A stretch of DNA of 21,334 nucleotides from JAQVUB01 sp033809415 (GTDB lineage: Bacteria > Verrucomicrobiota > Lentisphaeria > Oligosphaerales > Oligosphaeraceae): contig JAPXLT010000048.1 of NCBI GenBank assembly GCA_033809415.1, positions 1 through 21,334 on the forward strand, read 5' to 3'. Positions 7,591-15,818 of the stretch are shown here, one piece after another. Under the pieces are notes generated by a model. The model did no database searches. It was given only the letters and a program-made list of their open reading frames with translations, and was not told the origin of the DNA. Position 1 is the stretch's first letter, and each line of letters starts with the position of its first letter. A program made the translations under genes and the position numbers.

Positions 7591-10500
7591 ATGAGAAAAA
7601 TCACTTTAGCAGTATTTCTCATCACTGCGTGTTTCGGTGCCTGCCTGTTGGCGCAGACAGCAGACCAGCTTTTGCATCCAGGCGGTCTAGGAATCGATTT
7701 TTTCGCTGGAACAGAGGCATTTCAGGCTCGTCAAAAGCAACGCACTTCCTCAGGCAATTTACTCCCTTTTGAAAAACTGGAAGCAAAGTTTTCATTTGGC
7801 TGCAATCGTGGCAGTGTTCCGGAATGGAATGCAACGATGGTCAGCGCCGAACAGGAAATGCGAAAACTGGTGCAGTCGGAAATTCGGAAGATCGGCGGCA
7901 AAACGGCTTACTGGCTGAACACTCCGTTGAGCATCAATGCATTCAGAGACGAGTTCGGCGTACCGATTGTCTGGCATCGTCTGATGCCAAGCGAGTTCCT
8001 GCCTGTGCAGCCCAGTCTGAAATACCGCATCACCTTTAAACTGAAAGGTGAATTCTATGCATCCCCAGGAAGCAACCGCTTCGTCCTGACTGTCGATCAA
8101 TTTTCGGCTGAACGCAAGAGGGTCGGCGTTCCGCTTTATCACAACTGTGCTTTGCTGCCTAACGAAAGTGTTGGAGAATTCAGCTTCATCACAGGAGAAG
8201 AGACACGCTTTCTGCGGGCGCATTTCGGACTTTCAGGCTGTGGCACCGCCGAGGTGTATGACATTCAAATGCAAACGCAGATGGTTGACGATTATGAAGT
8301 GCAACTGCATCCAATGGCAACGATGGACAATCAATTCCATCTGGCCAGCGGCAAATACGGCCATCTTCTGTTCGGACAGCAAGTCGAATCCGGAAACATG
8401 CCGGAAAATCCAAAAATGAAACTGACCCTGCCGGCAGGATTCCAGATGCTTGGCAACAGTCGGAACTGGGGAAATCCCTATACCGAGACAAAGAATTCCG
8501 ATGGTTCAACCACGTTTGTTTTTCCAGTTCGGGTCTATCAGTGGGAAAGACTGGCTCGAAAAGATTATTCAGGAACTTTTCCTGTTTTGCTGCTGATCAC
8601 TACAGACCTTGCCCCCTCGGAAAAATTATACCGAGCCGAATATCAGGCTATTGCTGACCAGTATCAAGGACAGGTCAAACATTTCTCGCTGAAAGTCATT
8701 CCGTCTTTTGCCGGCAAACGCCCAAAATATTTCCAGACCGGCGTGTATGATTATCGCTCGATGGATACAGGCAATGGTAGCATGGAAAAATTCACCGCTT
8801 TCTATGCCGATATGGGCTTCAATTGTTATTTCTGCTTTAGCTGGGTGCCGGAAACTTCCCAGGCTATGAAACAAGCCGGCATCTGGCGCCTGGCCGCCGC
8901 CCCCCTCCATGATGGGTTCCTGGCAAATGGTCCACAAGTTGACAAACGTCCCGCTTATACCGCTTTCCTCGGAACTGATGGCAAACCGGCTCATCACAGC
9001 GCACTCTGCCCAAACACGGTTATTCAGCAAAGCGAATATTATCGTGAACAAATTCTGGCGCCACTGCGGAAGAAAATGCTCGAGGACGACGCCTTTGACT
9101 TTTTAATGAGCAACTGGGAGCCGGGCCATTTCCAGTCCGGCAGCGGTTGTTATTGCTCAAAATGCAAGGAACAGTTCCGGCAACACAGTGGAATTTCCGA
9201 AGCTGAACTGAATGCCTACTGGCCTGGGCAGATCATCACCAATTTCCGAAAGCAATGGTTTGATTTCAAATCCTGGCAACATGCACTCTACCTGGAAACC
9301 TTTGATAAAGACCTCAAGGAAATCGCAAAAGACGCTGGATTCATGCCGATGATTACCCGGGACCTGATGCTCGATACAGAATTTAACCTTACTGCGGATA
9401 ATGCTTTCGCCGTATCACACTATGCAAACCGGATTGACTGGATCAATCCCTGGGGACCGTACCTCGGCTACCACTGGAAGGAAAACCGCTGGCCGCCAAC
9501 CGGAGACCGCATCCGAATGCTGACCGCCGCGCGTAGTGCAACACGTTATCTTGACCGTGTCTGCTGCGACGCTGAAAAACGCCCAAAACTCTTGGCTTTC
9601 CCCCTGGGGCTTTGCGTGCAGATGACGATTGCCCCGGCAGCCTTGAAGATGGACACCTTGAGTGTGTACATCGGAGGCTGGCAAGGTTCCACGCCCTATT
9701 ATTTCCCCTCTGGCTATGACAACCGGTACTGGCTAGCTCTGGCAGAAGCCAATACCCTGATCGCCGACAGCGAACGTTTTGTTTTCGAAGGAGAAAAGCT
9801 GTCCCCGGAAAAAGGCGCTGTAGTGACCGCACTGACCGCATTCCCGGAATGCCCCTTCGCTGAATTCAACGCCCCAGACAAACCAATATCCGCACTCCAG
9901 GTTGACACGTTTCGCAAAGACGATGATTACCTGTTTGCAGTTGCCAATTTCTGGCAACGGAGCGAAGTCTTCTTCCGCCTTGCTTTCCCCAGTCTGCCGG
10001 TAGACAAGCGCTATCATCTGAAGAATCTCGATGGAAATCTGGACTATGGTTCATTTTCTGCCCGTGAATTGGCCGAGGGAATTACCCTGCATTGCGGTGC
10101 CTTGCGCTGGGCCTTTTTTGTCATGCAACCTGAGTCTGGACAAGCTCTTCAGAGTTCGTCCCCGCTTCTGACACAAGCAGAGGTGAAGCGCGTGCAACAG
10201 CAGCGCTCGAAAACCATCAGGCAAGACTATGCCGCTGAACTGGCATTCCAGAAGGAGAGTCTTCCGCCTATGGAAAGCATGCCGGATTACTCGATGCTGG
10301 AAGGCCTTGAACATGCCGGAGTCCGTTTCCGGATCGAGAGTAAAACCAAGGGAACGCGAGGGGTGCAGCGTGTGGGCGCCTACGATACCCGTGTCTCGGT
10401 GCCTACTGACCGCCAGACAAGTTTGCTTGTCGAAAGTGGCAATGACATCTGCCGAGTCGAGTTGTCGCGAGGTGCTTTTATCAGCAGCTGGCGTTTGCAG

Positions 10501-11178
10501 GACGGAACCGAACTTTGCGTGTCCGATCCGGATCTCGGTTTGGCAGTGGATGGACCATGGGTGCCCGCCGCCCGCATCAAGCACCCCATGACCGTGCTGA
10601 AAACCGAAAAGATTGACGGTGGGCTGGCTATCGAGTTGGAACGCAAGCTGAATCTGAATGACCATAAGGATTTGACAGGGCTAGTACTGAACAAACGAAT
10701 GGAATTCACGACGCACCAGGTAAAAATCACCTCAACCCTGAAAAATCCTTACTCCGACACCCTGCGATTTGCCTACCGCTATCAGAATTTGCCGATGCTG
10801 CTGGCCAGCCAAGAAAAACAAAGCGGGAAAGCTCTCCTCAAGGCCGGACAAAACACGCATGAATTCAAACGGGATTTCAATTCATATTTCTTTAGAATGA
10901 ACGGAGTCCCTGCCGATCAGCATATTTTACGGAACATGCCCGAAAAAGAAAAAACGCGGATAATTTTGATTTCTGCTGCGGAAGTGGATTTTGTTGCACC
11001 GAAAAATCAGACGATCCTTTCTGTTCGAGTAAGCCCGGTTGAAGATTTCCATGGCTTTGCCGCATTCGACAGCCCGGGGCTGGAAACTTGCACCTTCGAA
11101 CCGATTTTCAACCAGAGGGAACTCCCGGTTGGGCAAAGCTGGCAAGCCAGCATGACCCTGCAAGTCAGACAACCATGA
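7591..11178 (+). CDS. Large secreted putative glycoside hydrolase with mutarotase-like C-terminal region
   Basis: Predicted 1195 residues. AGGAGA at 7578-7583 sits 7 nt before the ATG. A signal peptide is clear (ITLAVFLITACFGACLLAQ). Residues about 30-360 are beta-rich and include a region like a carbohydrate-binding module. A TIM-barrel-like catalytic region starts near RPKYFQTGVYDYRSM (about 375) and contains MGFNCYFCFSWVPE. SNWEPG follows with Glu510, placed like the acid/base Asn-Glu pair of clan GH-A enzymes, then a cysteine cluster C520-Y-C522-S-K-C525, common in uncharacterised PVC glycosidase-like proteins. Residues about 920-1195 (VELSRGAFISSWRLQDG onward) resemble a galactose-mutarotase-like beta-sandwich. 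Export is well supported and glycosidase function plausible, but I cannot name the family. DUF4838-like proteins are one comparison to test. Confidence 0.65.
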   Translation: MRKITLAVFLITACFGACLLAQTADQLLHPGGLGIDFFAGTEAFQARQKQRTSSGNLLPFEKLEAKFSFGCNRGSVPEWNATMVSAEQEMRKLVQSEIRKIGGKTAYWLNTPLSINAFRDEFGVPIVWHRLMPSEFLPVQPSLKYRITFKLKGEFYASPGSNRFVLTVDQFSAERKRVGVPLYHNCALLPNESVGEFSFITGEETRFLRAHFGLSGCGTAEVYDIQMQTQMVDDYEVQLHPMATMDNQFHLASGKYGHLLFGQQVESGNMPENPKMKLTLPAGFQMLGNSRNWGNPYTETKNSDGSTTFVFPVRVYQWERLARKDYSGTFPVLLLITTDLAPSEKLYRAEYQAIADQYQGQVKHFSLKVIPSFAGKRPKYFQTGVYDYRSMDTGNGSMEKFTAFYADMGFNCYFCFSWVPETSQAMKQAGIWRLAAAPLHDGFLANGPQVDKRPAYTAFLGTDGKPAHHSALCPNTVIQQSEYYREQILAPLRKKMLEDDAFDFLMSNWEPGHFQSGSGCYCSKCKEQFRQHSGISEAELNAYWPGQIITNFRKQWFDFKSWQHALYLETFDKDLKEIAKDAGFMPMITRDLMLDTEFNLTADNAFAVSHYANRIDWINPWGPYLGYHWKENRWPPTGDRIRMLTAARSATRYLDRVCCDAEKRPKLLAFPLGLCVQMTIAPAALKMDTLSVYIGGWQGSTPYYFPSGYDNRYWLALAEANTLIADSERFVFEGEKLSPEKGAVVTALTAFPECPFAEFNAPDKPISALQVDTFRKDDDYLFAVANFWQRSEVFFRLAFPSLPVDKRYHLKNLDGNLDYGSFSARELAEGITLHCGALRWAFFVMQPESGQALQSSSPLLTQAEVKRVQQQRSKTIRQDYAAELAFQKESLPPMESMPDYSMLEGLEHAGVRFRIESKTKGTRGVQRVGAYDTRVSVPTDRQTSLLVESGNDICRVELSRGAFISSWRLQDGTELCVSDPDLGLAVDGPWVPAARIKHPMTVLKTEKIDGGLAIELERKLNLNDHKDLTGLVLNKRMEFTTHQVKITSTLKNPYSDTLRFAYRYQNLPMLLASQEKQSGKALLKAGQNTHEFKRDFNSYFFRMNGVPADQHILRNMPEKEKTRIILISAAEVDFVAPKNQTILSVRVSPVEDFHGFAAFDSPGLETCTFEPIFNQRELPVGQSWQASMTLQVRQP

Positions 11179-11193
11179 CTAGCACCACACCAC

Positions 11194-11310
11194 CTGCACC
11201 CTGCACCCTGCACCCTGCACCCTGCACCCTGCACCCGCACCCCGCACCCCGCACCCCGCACCCCGCACCCCGCACCCCGCACCCCGCACCCCGCACCCCG
11301 CACCCCGCAC
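11194..11310. repeat. C-rich heptamer array, two phases
   Basis: Six exact CTGCACC units (11194-11235) are followed by ten exact CGCACCC units (11236-11305) and a partial unit. One base is lost at the junction. The array begins 15 bp after the preceding stop codon. The minus strand is G-rich with TGC spacers, as at 1-66, so quadruplex formation is possible. Confidence 0.95.
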
Positions 11311-11360
11311 TACAGAAGGCTGAGGCATTACTCAGCATGCAGGAAAAATCAACAGTGAAT

Positions 11361-11389
11361 TTGACAATGAGAAAACCCTGTTATATATT
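11361..11389 (+). promoter_or_regulatory. Near-consensus sigma70-type promoter
   Basis: TTGACA at 11361-11366 and TATATT at 11384-11389 are separated by exactly 17 bp. The predicted start near 11396 leaves a leader of about 75 nt before the ATG at 11472. This matches the housekeeping promoter consensus except at one -10 position. Transcription start is inferred, not observed. Confidence 0.7.
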
Positions 11390-11471
11390 CCATATGTTGA
11401 ACTTATTGCATCGGTTGTGGCGGATTCATTTCTGCCAGGGAAACATCCGTTTGCATCGAGGAGAATAGAGC

Positions 11472-12719
11472 ATGTCAAGACAAGTTGTAGACTGCCGCCA
11501 TACAGCAGAAAAGATTGCCCGTTGCGAGAAAGTTTTTTTTGCGGAGCATTTCAATCCTGAAATGCGCTTGATCTATGATTATCGCAGAAATTTGTCGCCA
11601 GGTCGTGGTCAGGATCACTTGCCGACGCCTGAAGAGATTGCCGCCCGTCTTCCCAATCCTTGCGGATGGGGCAGCGGGATGGAAGATTCGGTCATCAATG
11701 GCGGTGTATGCCTGGAAATGCTGGTTGACCGCTACCATGTCACCAAAGACCCTGCCAGCGCTGAACTTGCCCGAACGGTTTTCCAAGGATTGCGGGCTTG
11801 CGCCACCATCCATCAAGTGAAAGGTTTTGTGGCACGGAGCATTTCACCACGGGACGGACGCTCCTGCTATCCGGAAAGCTCCCGGGATCAATATACGCAT
11901 TTCGGGCACGGATTGTGGGTCTATTACAACAGCGGAATGGCTTCAGAAGGTGAAAAAAACCAGATCCGCGAACTGCTTGTAGATGTGGCACTTCATCTGC
12001 AAAAACACATCACCCCGGAAAATGATTTTACGATTCCCCGCTGCGATGGCAAATTGCCGCGTAGTAGCGTCTGTAAAATGTGGGAAGTCAACCCGCATGA
12101 GGCTGCCAGGCTGCCGATGCTGTACGCTGCCGCTTACGCAGTTAGTGGCGACCAGCACTGGTTCCAGATGTATCGGAAGTATGCCAGCGAGGCAGCGAAA
12201 CAGAGCCTGCAACTGCATCTGAGGAAATATCACGCTTTCGCATTGCTACAGATGCAATCTTCGTTGCACTTGCTATATGAAGTCGAACAGGAAGACCAGC
12301 AGCTCCGGCAAAAATATCTGCAAGCCATGCACCTGGCCGCTAGCTACTCTGAATTTGCCGGCTGGCAGGCGATCCATGACGATTTGCATTGCGACTACAG
12401 CGTCCTGCCAGGCGATTGGCGGACTACGACCAGCGCCATTGTCATACCAGGCTGCCGACATTGCATCCCGCTCTTTTCAGAAGCCTACCGGGATGCTGCC
12501 CGCCGCGTTCGCGAAGCTGGAGAAGCTCCCCTGATACAAATGATGGTACCGCAACGCCCAATTGCACCAGTACAACTGGAATTGCTCATCGACCGAATCA
12601 ATCGCTTTGAGCCGGAAACATACGCCAGTTACGGAGGTCTCTACCTGATCGCCGCTTGGTGGCGCTGCCTGCGTCTTAAACTGCTGGACCCAAACGGAAA
12701 AGGTATCATCGCCAATTGA
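11472..12719 (+). CDS. Probable (alpha/alpha) six-hairpin-fold glycosidase-like protein
   Basis: Predicted 415 residues, no signal peptide, so likely cytoplasmic. GAGGAG at 11458-11463 lies 8 nt before the ATG, and a near-consensus promoter lies about 83 bp upstream of it. The sequence is rich in amphipathic helices and aromatic/His residues in the spacing of (alpha/alpha)6-barrel enzymes. Visible segments include GWGSGMEDSVINGGVCLEML (about 66-85), RDQYTHFGHGLWVYYNSGMA, KMWEVNPHEAARLPMLYAAA and FAGWQAIHDDLHCDYSVLPG. Unsaturated glucuronyl hydrolases (GH88/GH105) and heparinase-type enzymes use this fold, but I see no motif that fixes the family or the catalytic pair. It appears to be a single-gene transcript, followed 170 bp later by a terminator-like hairpin. 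Fold class is moderately supported; activity is unknown. Confidence 0.55.
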   Translation: MSRQVVDCRHTAEKIARCEKVFFAEHFNPEMRLIYDYRRNLSPGRGQDHLPTPEEIAARLPNPCGWGSGMEDSVINGGVCLEMLVDRYHVTKDPASAELARTVFQGLRACATIHQVKGFVARSISPRDGRSCYPESSRDQYTHFGHGLWVYYNSGMASEGEKNQIRELLVDVALHLQKHITPENDFTIPRCDGKLPRSSVCKMWEVNPHEAARLPMLYAAAYAVSGDQHWFQMYRKYASEAAKQSLQLHLRKYHAFALLQMQSSLHLLYEVEQEDQQLRQKYLQAMHLAASYSEFAGWQAIHDDLHCDYSVLPGDWRTTTSAIVIPGCRHCIPLFSEAYRDAARRVREAGEAPLIQMMVPQRPIAPVQLELLIDRINRFEPETYASYGGLYLIAAWWRCLRLKLLDPNGKGIIAN

Positions 12720-12754
12720 TTCCAATCAAAAATCAAATTGCACGAATCATCTGT

Positions 12755-12877
12755 GGCATCTCACAAAGGCACAGAGGCACAAAGAGAAATGCCGGGATGC
12801 ATGTGATCGGTTGGAGATAATTCACCCCACCGGTTCACCTCGAAATGTTCTTCTATCCGCCACCTCCGTGCCTCTCA
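12755..12877. repeat. Inverted pair of CACAGAGGCAC-type repeats
   Basis: ACAAAGGCACAGAGGCACAA near 12770 and the partly complementary CCTCCGTGCCTCTC near 12862-12876 form an imperfect inverted pair. Simple repeats of this kind are common between genes in environmental PVC-like genomes. No gene lies in 12720-13576. Confidence 0.45.
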
Positions 12878-12889
12878 GGGCGTTTTCAT

Positions 12890-12924
12890 TCTTTCACACA
12901 ATTTCTTGTTGTGTGAAAGATTTT
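12890..12924. terminator. Perfect 12-bp hairpin followed by four T
   Basis: TCTTTCACACAA (12890-12901) and TTGTGTGAAAGA (12909-12920) are perfect inverse complements around a 7-nt loop and are followed by TTTT. It lies 171 bp after the stop of the alpha/alpha-barrel gene and is the best terminator candidate for it. The short T run and distance lower confidence. Confidence 0.5.
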
Positions 12925-12942
12925 ACATGGGAATTACGCTGT

Positions 12943-13042
12943 GGCTGGTTCCTATGTCACGCCCTTTCAGGGCTTTACGGTTGGTGTGATCCCTGACCCA
13001 GGGCGTTGCCCTGGGCTGGTATGTCGCGCCCTTTCAGGGCTA
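12943..13042. repeat. REP-like cluster of palindromes
   Basis: GCCCT-TTC-AGGGC occurs twice (12961-12973 and 13028-13040), each preceded by GGCTGGT...ATGTCRC. Between them CCCAGGGC-GTT-GCCCTGGG (12997-13015) forms a perfect 8-bp stem. The regular order of short GC-rich hairpins is typical of repetitive extragenic palindromes. Readable frames through it are artefacts. Confidence 0.75.
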
Positions 13043-13100
13043 ATCCCAACATCGCCGATCCGACCGATCCGTCGAAGAAAGCAACAGACCAGATCACAAA

Positions 13101-13151
13101 TTCGCGTGCAATCCCATCTGTCAAAGCAACAACCCATAAAAAAATTTTCGT
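13101..13151. repeat. About 50-bp direct repeat, copy 1
   Basis: TTCGC, GCAATCCCA, CAAAGCAACAA, CCC and TAAAAA...TTTCGT occur in the same order and spacing at 15819-15868, with a few substitutions and indels. The two copies bracket the pseudopilin-GH16 operon. Confidence 0.7.
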
Positions 13152-13229
13152 ACTACTATCACCCAGAATCTTGTTTTTTGTGAAAGATTTTCAAAAAAAC
13201 GATGCGCAAGTTACTGGCTTTGAAGGTCT

Positions 13230-13252
13230 TTCTCATTTTTGAGAATCTTTTT
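13230..13252. terminator. Weak hairpin with T run
   Basis: TTCTCA (13230-13235) and TGAGAA (13240-13245) flank a 4-nt loop and are followed by TCTTTTT. No gene ends nearby, so its use as a terminator is doubtful. Confidence 0.25.
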
Positions 13253-13265
13253 GAACTTTTTTGAT

Positions 13266-13356
13266 TTTTCAGTAATGTTTTCAGTAATGAGAGAGGAAAA
13301 CCGGCTTCATGCCGGCGAGCCGCCGGCGCTCCATATCGCCTCCGACGCAATTGCGT
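13266..13356. promoter_or_regulatory. Cluster of small symmetric sites
   Basis: TTTTCAGTAATG is repeated in tandem at 13266-13289. Two overlapping hairpins follow: CCGGC/GCCGG (13301-13315) and GCCGGCG/CGCCGGC (13311-13327). They share bases and cannot form together. ACGCAATTGCGT at 13345-13356 is a perfect 12-bp palindrome, the size of a dimeric regulator site. The pseudopilin starts 221 bp downstream. Regulatory function is inference only. Confidence 0.35.
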
Positions 13357-13395
13357 AAAGCCGACTTTGGCACATAGCAACCCGCCCGACCTGTC

Positions 13396-13513
13396 GTCCG
13401 TGTAAAGTCCGTGTAAAGTCCGTGTAAAGTCCGTGTAAAGTCCGTGTAAAGTCCGTGTAAAGTCCGTGTAAAGTCCGTGTAAAGTCCGTGTAAAGTCCGT
13501 GTAAAGTCCGTGT
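13396..13513. repeat. Eleven-bp tandem array, ten perfect GTCCGTGTAAA units
   Basis: Ten identical 11-bp units run from 13396 to 13505, with a partial eleventh unit (GTCCGTGT) that continues into GGTTCGTGGTTAAAAA, a member of the dispersed CGTG repeat family. The unit length is close to one helical turn. The array ends 63 bp before the pseudopilin ATG. There are no spacers, so it is not a CRISPR. Confidence 0.95.
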
Positions 13514-13576
13514 GGTTCGTGGTTAAAAATGTTTTTCATTGTTTGTTCAATCTACAATCAAAAAGGGGACAAGAAA

Positions 13577-14317
13577 ATGCGCAGATGTTTTACTTTAATT
13601 GAGTTGCTGGTCGTGATCGCCATTATTGCGATTTTAGCTTCGATGCTGCTGCCGGCTTTATCCAAGGCGCGTGCCAAGGCGCAAACTATTAGCTGTGTTT
13701 CTAAAATGAAGCAGATTGGCACGGCCTCGAGCATGTATCAGGATGACAACAATGCCTATCTGCCTATTGTGGTATCTGCCGCTGCTGCCAAAGCGGCTAA
13801 TGGTGGTGTCGAACCCGACGCGTCAGCCTATCGTATCACTGCTCGCCTTGGGAATTATCTTGGACCTGAGTTTGGAACTGAGCTGGCATCCAGGAAAGCG
13901 GCGCAAAAGCATTTCTTTTGCCCAGCGGCAACACATACCATTGCCAGCAATAACTGGTGGACAATTCAGTATGATTTCCTTTACTATCTGATGTGGGCTG
14001 AACTCTATACGCCGTACCGCGCCACCGATCATCCGCATGTTTTCACCTTCATGAAAAGCCGCAAAAACCTTCATCGAGTCATGCAGGCAATCGATGGAGG
14101 AACAAATACCGCCTATACCCTACCCTCCAACTTTAATAATTTGAACGACGATTACGTGACCAATCGTGTTTTCCGGCATGCGGGAAAATCCAATGTCCTC
14201 TACATGGATGCGCACGTGGAAACCCAGGACTTACATGGATTCCACCTGGACACCTTTAATAAAACCACCAAAAGCACCGACCCGGGCAACATGTTCTGGG
14301 GAATCAATCAAAAATAA
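13577..14317 (+). CDS. Type II/IV pseudopilin, prepilin-type N-terminal and H-X9-D C-terminal domains
   Basis: Predicted 246 residues. The ATG at 13577 is chosen over an in-frame ATG at 13529 because it puts the prepilin motif at the N-terminus and follows a GGGGAC ribosome-binding stretch. After a short MRRC leader comes FTLIELLVVIAIIAIL with the conserved Glu at +5, then ASMLLPALSKARAKAQ. This is the class III signal cut by a prepilin peptidase. The C-terminus has FRHAGKSNVLYMDAHVE, the H-X9-DG motif with Ala in place of Gly. Such proteins are numerous in Lentisphaerota and Planctomycetota and are thought to assemble into secretion pseudopili or surface filaments. The GH16 gene starts 24 bp after its stop, so both are co-transcribed and probably work together at the cell surface. 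Confidence 0.9.
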   Translation: MRRCFTLIELLVVIAIIAILASMLLPALSKARAKAQTISCVSKMKQIGTASSMYQDDNNAYLPIVVSAAAAKAANGGVEPDASAYRITARLGNYLGPEFGTELASRKAAQKHFFCPAATHTIASNNWWTIQYDFLYYLMWAELYTPYRATDHPHVFTFMKSRKNLHRVMQAIDGGTNTAYTLPSNFNNLNDDYVTNRVFRHAGKSNVLYMDAHVETQDLHGFHLDTFNKTTKSTDPGNMFWGINQK

Positions 14318-14341
14318 GGGCAGAAACGAAAGGAGAGAGCT

Positions 14342-15814
14342 ATGTCTTGCAGCAAGACTCTTGCCGCCATGATATTAGCCATTGCTGGAAGCGTATATGC
14401 GGCAGAAGCTTCCCAGACCAGCAAGAATCCCGAACCGGTTCCTGAATCGGGTATCATTTCAGTCAAAGTGCAGAACGCCGCCGAACGCCCGCTAGACCAG
14501 CGCCTCGAGATCGAAATACCCAACCTTATCGTCAACGGCTATTTTCGCGAAGGAGGTAACACCCTGCCGCCGCGTGGGTGGAATTCCTATGGCAAGGAAT
14601 CATACGGGCCAAGCCGGCATGGTGCGCGATCTATTCATTTGCCGGGAGTGGACGGCCAGAAAACTGTGGCTCTGCGGCAAAATGGCCTAGTCCTAATTCC
14701 TGGAGAAAAGTATCGCCTAAGCGGATATATCCGCGGAGGTGATTTCACCGGACCAATGCAAGGACACATCGGCATCGCCTGCGATAATTGGTCAAAAATA
14801 CGCGCCTACAGATTTTCCAATGCGGACATCAAACCAGACTGGCACTATTTTGAAGTGATACTAGTTCCTGCCGCGTCCAAAGCCCGTGAGCATGAAATGA
14901 TCGTCTATCGAACCGGCGCCGGAGGTGGATGGATCGAGGTGGAACGCCTGATCCTGGAGGGGCTCAACGAAAATACACTCAGAAATTCGCGCAATAAATA
15001 TTCTGATGACCAGTTCGAAGCCAATTATGCCAAAGCCAAGGCCGAAGGAAAATTCCGGGCTGGCCCGCCATCCCCGGATTATGAACTAGTCTGGAATGAC
15101 GAATTTGACGGGCCACAAGTGGACGAGAGCAAATGGAAAATTTATAGCATGGATTTCGCCGGGAAACGCCCCTATCTGCTCACTCCGAAATCCATCTCCT
15201 TTGACGGAAAAGGAAATATTCTTTTCACCACCCGCCTGGGTGATGACGGCAAAATAGAACAGCCGCGGATCAGCTCGACCGGGAAAAAAACCTTTGTTTA
15301 CGGGTATTTTGAATGCCGCTTCGAACTTCACGACTCCGACTTCGCCAATGCCAGCTTCTGGATGCTGCCGGAAGGTCAGATGGACCCCTACGATCCGGTG
15401 AACAAAGGAATGGAAATCGACATTATGGAATCCGTCAACCCTTCACGGAATGCCCTTAGCCATACCACACACTGGTACAATATCGACCCCAAAACCAAAC
15501 AAAGAGTCTCCTTTTCCGGAGGCACACGCGCCCGCAGGCCACCAGGATTGAACAAAGGCTTTCATACCGTAGCCTTGGAATGGACACCGACAGACCTGAT
15601 TTTTTCTATCGACGGCATCGAAAGCTGGCGATTGAACGAGAAGGATCACCCAATCCCGGTCAAAGATCATAATGTCATATTCAGCTTCGGAGGACGCCAC
15701 AACGAAATCCTGAAAACACCGGGATTTTCAACCACCTTCAAAGTCGATTACATCCGAGTCTATCAAAAGAAAACCTGGACTGGACTAACGCCCACAACCC
15801 ACACGGACGACTGA
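14342..15814 (+). CDS. Secreted GH16-family glycoside hydrolase with N-terminal CBM-like domain
   Basis: Predicted 490 residues. AAGGAG ends 6 nt before the ATG. A signal peptide covers about residues 1-20 (LAAMILAIAGSVYA). Residues about 57-215 look like a CBM4/9-type or galactose-binding-like sandwich (NLIVNGYFREGG, RLSGYIRGGDF, WIEVERLILEG). The GH16 domain runs from about 243 (YELVWNDEFDGPQVDESKW) to 480. It contains YGYFECRFEL, ASFWMLPEG, and the catalytic MEIDIMES with the canonical E-x-D-x-x-E residues Glu358, Asp360 and Glu363, then HTVALEWTPTDLIFSIDG. GH16 enzymes cleave beta-1,3/1,4-glucans, agarose, carrageenan and related glycans by a retaining mechanism; the substrate cannot be read here. 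It is the second gene of an operon with the pseudopilin and converges with the kinase gene. Confidence 0.92.
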   Translation: MSCSKTLAAMILAIAGSVYAAEASQTSKNPEPVPESGIISVKVQNAAERPLDQRLEIEIPNLIVNGYFREGGNTLPPRGWNSYGKESYGPSRHGARSIHLPGVDGQKTVALRQNGLVLIPGEKYRLSGYIRGGDFTGPMQGHIGIACDNWSKIRAYRFSNADIKPDWHYFEVILVPAASKAREHEMIVYRTGAGGGWIEVERLILEGLNENTLRNSRNKYSDDQFEANYAKAKAEGKFRAGPPSPDYELVWNDEFDGPQVDESKWKIYSMDFAGKRPYLLTPKSISFDGKGNILFTTRLGDDGKIEQPRISSTGKKTFVYGYFECRFELHDSDFANASFWMLPEGQMDPYDPVNKGMEIDIMESVNPSRNALSHTTHWYNIDPKTKQRVSFSGGTRARRPPGLNKGFHTVALEWTPTDLIFSIDGIESWRLNEKDHPIPVKDHNVIFSFGGRHNEILKTPGFSTTFKVDYIRVYQKKTWTGLTPTTHTDD

Positions 15815-15818
15815 TCGG

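Noticed and set aside
13396..13513. CRISPR array
   Set aside because: Units are 11 bp, directly adjacent and without spacers, and no cas genes are present.
13159..13539. Minus-strand protein with Gly-Leu-Tyr-Thr-Asp-Phe repeats
   Set aside because: It results from the 11-bp array, which reads through all three frames in 33-bp cycles without stops.
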